NCBI GenBank assembly: GCA_015680865.1
Contig: JADAKE010000022.1
Coordinates: 1-64,000, forward strand
DNA: 64,000 nucleotides
Direction: 5' to 3'
From: Enterococcus lacertideformus
Lineage (GTDB): Bacteria > Bacillota > Bacilli > Lactobacillales > Enterococcaceae
The notes under the pieces: generated by a model
Told to the model about the DNA's origin: nothing
Seen by the model: only the letters and a program-made list of their open reading frames with translations
Databases searched by the model: none
Position numbers and translations under genes: made by a program
Part shown: positions 60,603 through 64,000 of the stretch, one piece after another
Layout: the number at the start of each line of letters is the position of its first letter
Numbering within the stretch: the stretch's first letter is position 1

Positions 60603-61073
60603 TCAATAGTTTCTCTTATGCCATTTTTTCACAAAATTCCAATCTTCACTCACATTTTTTCGAACTTTTTTCAATATCTTTTGTAATTGATTGATTTCTT
60701 CTTTAGACAAACCTTTGATAGCCATTTGATTCGAATAATGATGCTCACGAATAATAAATGGATAAATCGCTGATCCTTCATCTGTTGCATATAGTTTTTT
60801 TATTTTTTTGTTGTGTGGGTCTGTAGTACTCCTTATCAATCCTTTTATTTCAAGCTTTTTCACTGCACGTGCCGTTGTGGTACGATCCACTTTGATCATT
60901 TCTGCAAGTTTTTCTTGGATGATACCTGGATGTTCACAAATACGTACCAAATAAAGATATTGCCCTCTTGTTAAATCAACTTCTTTAAATTCAATATTAC
61001 TAATCGAATCTAAAGCCCGCGAGATTGTCCCAATGTCTCTTACAATTCCGTCCATTTCATCCTCCCACACCAT
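60603..61073 (-). CDS. MarR-family transcriptional regulator
   Basis: 156 residues with the MarR winged helix: LTRGQYLYLVRICEHPGIIQEKLAEMIKVDRTTTARAVKKLEIKGLI, then RSTDPHNKKIKKLYATDEGSAIYPF. I would favour the ATG at 61055 (MDGIVRD) behind GGAGGATGAA over 61073. It should repress the operon with the GNAT and B3/B4 genes. No Cys ligand sensor is evident. It is intact. Confidence 0.85.
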   Translation of the reverse strand: MVWEDEMDGIVRDIGTISRALDSISNIEFKEVDLTRGQYLYLVRICEHPGIIQEKLAEMIKVDRTTTARAVKKLEIKGLIRSTTDPHNKKIKKLYATDEGSAIYPFIIREHHYSNQMAIKGLSKEEINQLQKILKKVRKNVSEDWNFVKKWHKRNY

Positions 61074-61180
61074 TTTTAGTTTTATTTTACACTTTTTTAT
61101 TGCATATGCAACAAAAAAGGAGACTTCTTATCGATCCTCTTCTTTTGAATTGAAGTCATATTGATCTATTACTCCTCTTG

Positions 61181-61789
61181 TTAGTCACAATAGGTCAACG
61201 TAACCTTATCTAAAAGCATCAATTGTTCTTCTGTTGTTCTTTTAAGCGAAAGTTTGGGTAATTTATTTAGCTGAAAGAACTTCATATTTGAAGTCTCGTT
61301 GTTTTCTATAAAATCACCTGACAATATCTCACAAGAAAAAATAAGTTTATAATACTGAAAGGCTTGTGGAATATCTGGTCGTAAATTTGTATCAAACACG
61401 GCAAGTAATTGATTGACCGCTACTGTTAACCCTGTCTCTTCTTTGACTTCTTTTTGCATATTTTCTTTTGGGGAAAGCCCAACTTCAGCAAACCCTCCAG
61501 GTAAAGCCCATTCTTGCGTTTTTTTATCTTCAATCAATAAAATGGCTTCTCCTTTTTTGATATATGCTCGTACATCCACTTTTGGAGTCGGATAACCTTC
61601 GTGCGGTTCAAATAGACTACCCCATTCTTCTTTCGTTTCCAAACTTACTTCACTGAGTAACTTCAACGAGATCTCTTGTAGTTCTTCATATCTTTCTTTA
61701 TCAAAAACATCGTTTCCATAGAGTAAGCCAGCTTGAGAAATTGCCAATAATCGTCGATAATCAGACAATCTTGTTACCATTGTTTTCAC
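61181..61789 (-). CDS. NUDIX hydrolase with N-terminal NUDIX_N domain
   Basis: 202 residues. An N-terminal helical extension (LSDYRRLLAISQAGLLYGNDVFDKERYEEL) precedes the NUDIX box GGFAEVGLSPKENMQKEVKEETGL (G-x5-E-x7-REUxEExGU, with Lys in the Arg position). A C-terminal FQYYKLIFSCEI follows. The group hydrolyses nucleoside-diphosphate derivatives such as ADP-ribose-type substrates. The start follows AAGGAG. It is intact. Confidence 0.83.
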   Translation of the reverse strand: MKTMVTRLSDYRRLLAISQAGLLYGNDVFDKERYEELQEISLKLLSEVSLETKEEWGSLFEPHEGYPTPKVDVRAYIKKGEAILLIEDKKTQEWALPGGFAEVGLSPKENMQKEVKEETGLTVAVNQLLAVFDTNLRPDIPQAFQYYKLIFSCEILSGDFIENNETSNMKFFQLNKLPKLSLKRTTEEQLMLLDKVTLTYCD

Positions 61790-62286
61790 TCCTTGCTAAA
61801 TTTCTTGCTAGTTTCAGTTTTATAGACTCAGTATAATAAAGAGAGACTTTTAAACCAAACAATGGTATCGTAAAAATCACAAATAAAAGAAAGTTTTAAT
61901 CGTTAGTATTCAGACTTCTTGATCTCCTAAAATAAGTTCACTTTTTTAAATAAACTATTCTTTTTATAAATACCAAAAAGTGCTTCTCTCTATTTTTCCA
62001 AAAGAGGTTATTACTAAAGTTTTTTCGTCTACTTTTTATGTATATTTTATTAGTTCTCATCCCTTTGTTCTTTCCTTTTTATTTTGGGAGATATTCTTTA
62101 TAAGAAAAAATAAGAGAAATCATAAAAAAATAAGAGAAATCATAAAAAAATAAATAAACCAAAAATTTTATTTTTACATTTCTCCATTATTTCATTTATA
62201 CTAAAGTCCCAACACGTAGCATGTTCTTCCCATTCCAATAGTGTGCCTGAATGAAATTTTTCGCTTACGTAAAAAGGAGGTCCCTT
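61790..62286. other. promoter region with a 20-bp tandem repeat
   Basis: About 500 bases without a gene. A 20-base unit AAAAAAATAAGAGAAATCAT is repeated 2.2 times at about 62105-62152, 130 bases before the Mga-type regulator. The region should hold its promoter. Confidence 0.55.
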
Positions 62287-63741
62287 ATGTATTCGTTAAT
62301 GAAAAAAATTATTACTGAAAAAGATATTCAGCGACAAGTTTCTTTAGTGGAATTATTACTAAATCATCCAAAAATCACGGTAAATGAACTAGCAGAAGTT
62401 GTGAGTACCACTGAACGTACGATTTTTTCTGATCTCCAATTGATAAAAAGTCAATTACCCAAGGGTTGGGCGATCACCAGTGATCAATCAGGCATCCATT
62501 TAAAAAATGAACAAAATCTATTAACAAACGAGCTGTGGGAATTTTTTTTGATGCAATCGATCAGTGTTCAGCTTTTAAAAGAGTTACTAACCACTAAAAA
62601 GGTTCCAACTCGAGATTTTTTATCTCGAAATGGCTTATCTTATGAAACGCTGAATCGACATATTAAAAAGTTAACCAAGCATTATTCCCCTATGAGATTC
62701 AAGTCGAGTTAAATCGTCGTACAATTTTATTTTCAGGAGAAGAAGGAGCCATTCGCTTCTTTTACCATCGTTTACTTATGCCTTTTACACATAATAATTA
62801 TTTTTTTGAAGATTATTCGATCCATGAAATGCATTATTTCCGCTTTTTAAAAAGACTGGGATCGGTCAATCTAGCAGTTGATACCGAAGAAATTTTTGGT
62901 ATTTGTTGGTTTTTTATCAATACGATTCGTATAAAAGCAGGATGTCGTATTCCCACTTCTTTGTTATCCTCCAAAGACCCACTTTTTTTATTATACTTAC
63001 CCGAATTAGAGAAGTTGTACCGTTCTGAAGGTGTTTATCTTAAAGACAAGGAATCAATTTTTGCCTTCTTTTGTTTTTTAGATAGTTGGAACTATAACAA
63101 TACTTATCCACAAACAGTTACGGAAATTTTGCACCGTCACCCGTTTTGCTACTCCTATCCGCACGTTTGTTGCTCAGCTGGTTGACAACTTAACGCTTAC
63201 ATCTTTAACACAGACAAAATTAACCGAAAATTTGATATTGTTACTCTTGAAGTATCATGAATCTCCTTTATTGATCGAACAAACAACGAAGCAATACCGC
63301 TATTTTTTAGCAGAATATGAAGACCATCATCCAGAATTATCTCCTTATAAAATTGCTTTGTTGCAACAAGTAAAAAAAACATCAGATATGATCAAGAATG
63401 ACCAATATTTCTTTTACCTCCTTTCATTATTGCTCCAGCAAACCCTGTTAGCGATCAAGCCAAATCAAGGGACGGTTTATTTTATTTTCCAAGGAGAGCC
63501 TTCATGGAAAGCTTTTTTACAACAGGAATTAAATGCTTTTTTGGGTAAACGAGTAGTATTAAAACCAATAGAATTCAGCCAATTGGCAGAAATAACTGCT
63601 GAAAAAGATGATTTACTGGTCTCAAATATCCCAATTGATCGACCACCGATCCCCGTCGTTTATCTTTCAACTATTCCAACCAAAAATGAACTTAATCGTT
63701 TAAGTGAATTAACTAGGAAAAGTTATTTATTCCATGATTGA
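62287..63741 (+). pseudogene. Mga-family transcriptional regulator, two frameshifts
   Basis: It starts at ATG 62287 behind AAAAAGGAGGTCC. The N-terminal part has helix-turn-helix segments [23 protein letters not shown] with [13 protein letters not shown] and [20 protein letters not shown] missing C in TTCCCCTATGAG (about 62682-62685) and an extra T in CCGTTTTGC (about 63143-63146) shift the frame. Restored, it continues [27 protein letters not shown] and [16 protein letters not shown], with a C-terminal EIIB-like domain (GTVYFIFQGEPSWKAFLQQELNAFLGKRVVLKPIEF). Length is about 485 residues. Mga/AtxA-type proteins are activators of surface or virulence genes whose activity is set by PTS phosphorylation; no target gene lies in view. 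Confidence 0.75.
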
Positions 63742-63797
63742 AGACCCCTATTGGAGGGAAAAGATCTTTTTGAACATTTATTTATTTTTTAGTGAAT

Positions 63798-63860
63798 AAA
63801 AGCTTATAAACGTACTGCTTGAAAATTATCCAAGTGAACGTCTATAAGCTTTTTTTATTT
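63798..63860. terminator. bidirectional intrinsic terminator
   Basis: AAAAGCTTATAAACGT pairs with ACGTCTATAAGCTTTT with one mismatch, with TTTTTTATTT on the plus strand. It serves the Mga-type gene and the convergent partial gene. Confidence 0.8.
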
Positions 63861-63887
63861 GAGTGAGATGTGAGTTACAGTTATTTT

Positions 63888-64000
63888 TTACGTTCGTAAT
63901 ACTGTTTTTCTTTTTTTGACAATCATTTTACTGATTTGTTTTTCTACTTCAACGACAATGAAAAGAAGAACGATGTTTAGAAAAATTGGTAGCTGCTCTG
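63888..64000 (-). CDS. C-terminal end of a membrane protein (cut by window edge)
   Basis: The last 36 codons before TAA at 63888-63890 read EQLPIFLNIVLLFIVVEVEK, then QISKMIVKKRKTVLRT. A membrane helix followed by a basic tail is seen. The start lies beyond the window, so no family can be named. Confidence 0.5.
   Translation of the reverse strand, partial: EQLPIFLNIVLLFIVVEVEKQISKMIVKKRKTVLRT

Overview
The window looks like chromosomal DNA of an Enterococcus, most likely of the E. faecium/hirae/durans/mundtii group. It is low in G+C, has GGAGG-type ribosome binding sites and the dispersed GTGTGGGACAA / TTGTCCCACAC hairpins common in that genus. It carries an enterococcal gene set: class A PBP, glycerol kinase / GlpO / GlpF, a CstR-type persulfide circuit, Mga-family regulators and rlmH-htrA. 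I found no rRNA, tRNA, CRISPR array or intact insertion sequence.

Layout. 0-4.4 kb: small membrane protein, YlbF-like remnant, PBP2A, RluA-type pseudouridine synthase. 4.5-12.8 kb: a divergent locus for N-glycan / mannose-oligosaccharide degradation (ROK kinase, GH38, GH125 on the minus strand; GntR-LacI-type regulator and GH92 on the plus strand), with one 13-bp operator-like motif in front of each arm. 13-20 kb: broken panE, a fused phytoene-desaturase-like / ferredoxin-reductase-like flavoprotein, a decayed IS3-family element and a broken M28 peptidase lipoprotein. 20.7-26.5 kb: a defence-like island with an ApaLI-like restriction-modification pair, a serine-recombinase tail, and a small operon (AAA+ ATPase, 50-aa protein, DUF6414-like protein, unknown protein) cut off by the recombinase. 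26.6-28.9 kb: rlmH and htrA, separated by a cluster of DnaA boxes. 29.3-32.6 kb: a type VII secretion-like lipase effector module (two small helpers, lipase with C-terminal helical targeting region, DUF1433-like immunity protein) and a dead XRE / HicA-like pair. 32.6-42.7 kb: ytpR, uspA, thioredoxin, pepA, glycosyltransferases, a CDF transporter and a HelD-type helicase. 42.8-45.6 kb: CstR persulfide-response genes. 45.7-48.3 kb: a CDP-alcohol phosphotransferase and a short MutS2-like ATPase with a long leader that holds a six-codon upstream ORF and an intrinsic terminator. 48.7-55.6 kb: glpF, glpO, glpK, an Mga-type regulator and a flavin disulfide reductase, probably one glycerol operon. 56-64 kb: decayed exported protein, AzgA-type purine permease, glyoxalase, B3/B4-domain protein, GNAT, MarR, NUDIX and a broken Mga-type regulator.

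A dominant feature is the number of interrupted genes: about 25 conserved genes carry an in-frame stop, a one-base frameshift or a small deletion. Many frameshifts lie in homopolymers, and many stops sit where Gly (GGA) or Glu (GAA) would be expected. The window is therefore either from a lineage with heavy gene decay or mutator history, or from an uncorrected assembly. The sequence alone cannot decide. Broken genes are given as single pseudogene entries spanning all their fragments, with the position of each lesion.

The most interesting biology is the truncated AAA+/DUF6414 operon beside the ApaLI-like R-M system, the leader-controlled MutS2-like gene, the reverse-order lipase effector module, the fused desaturase-reductase, and the DnaA-box cluster in front of htrA.
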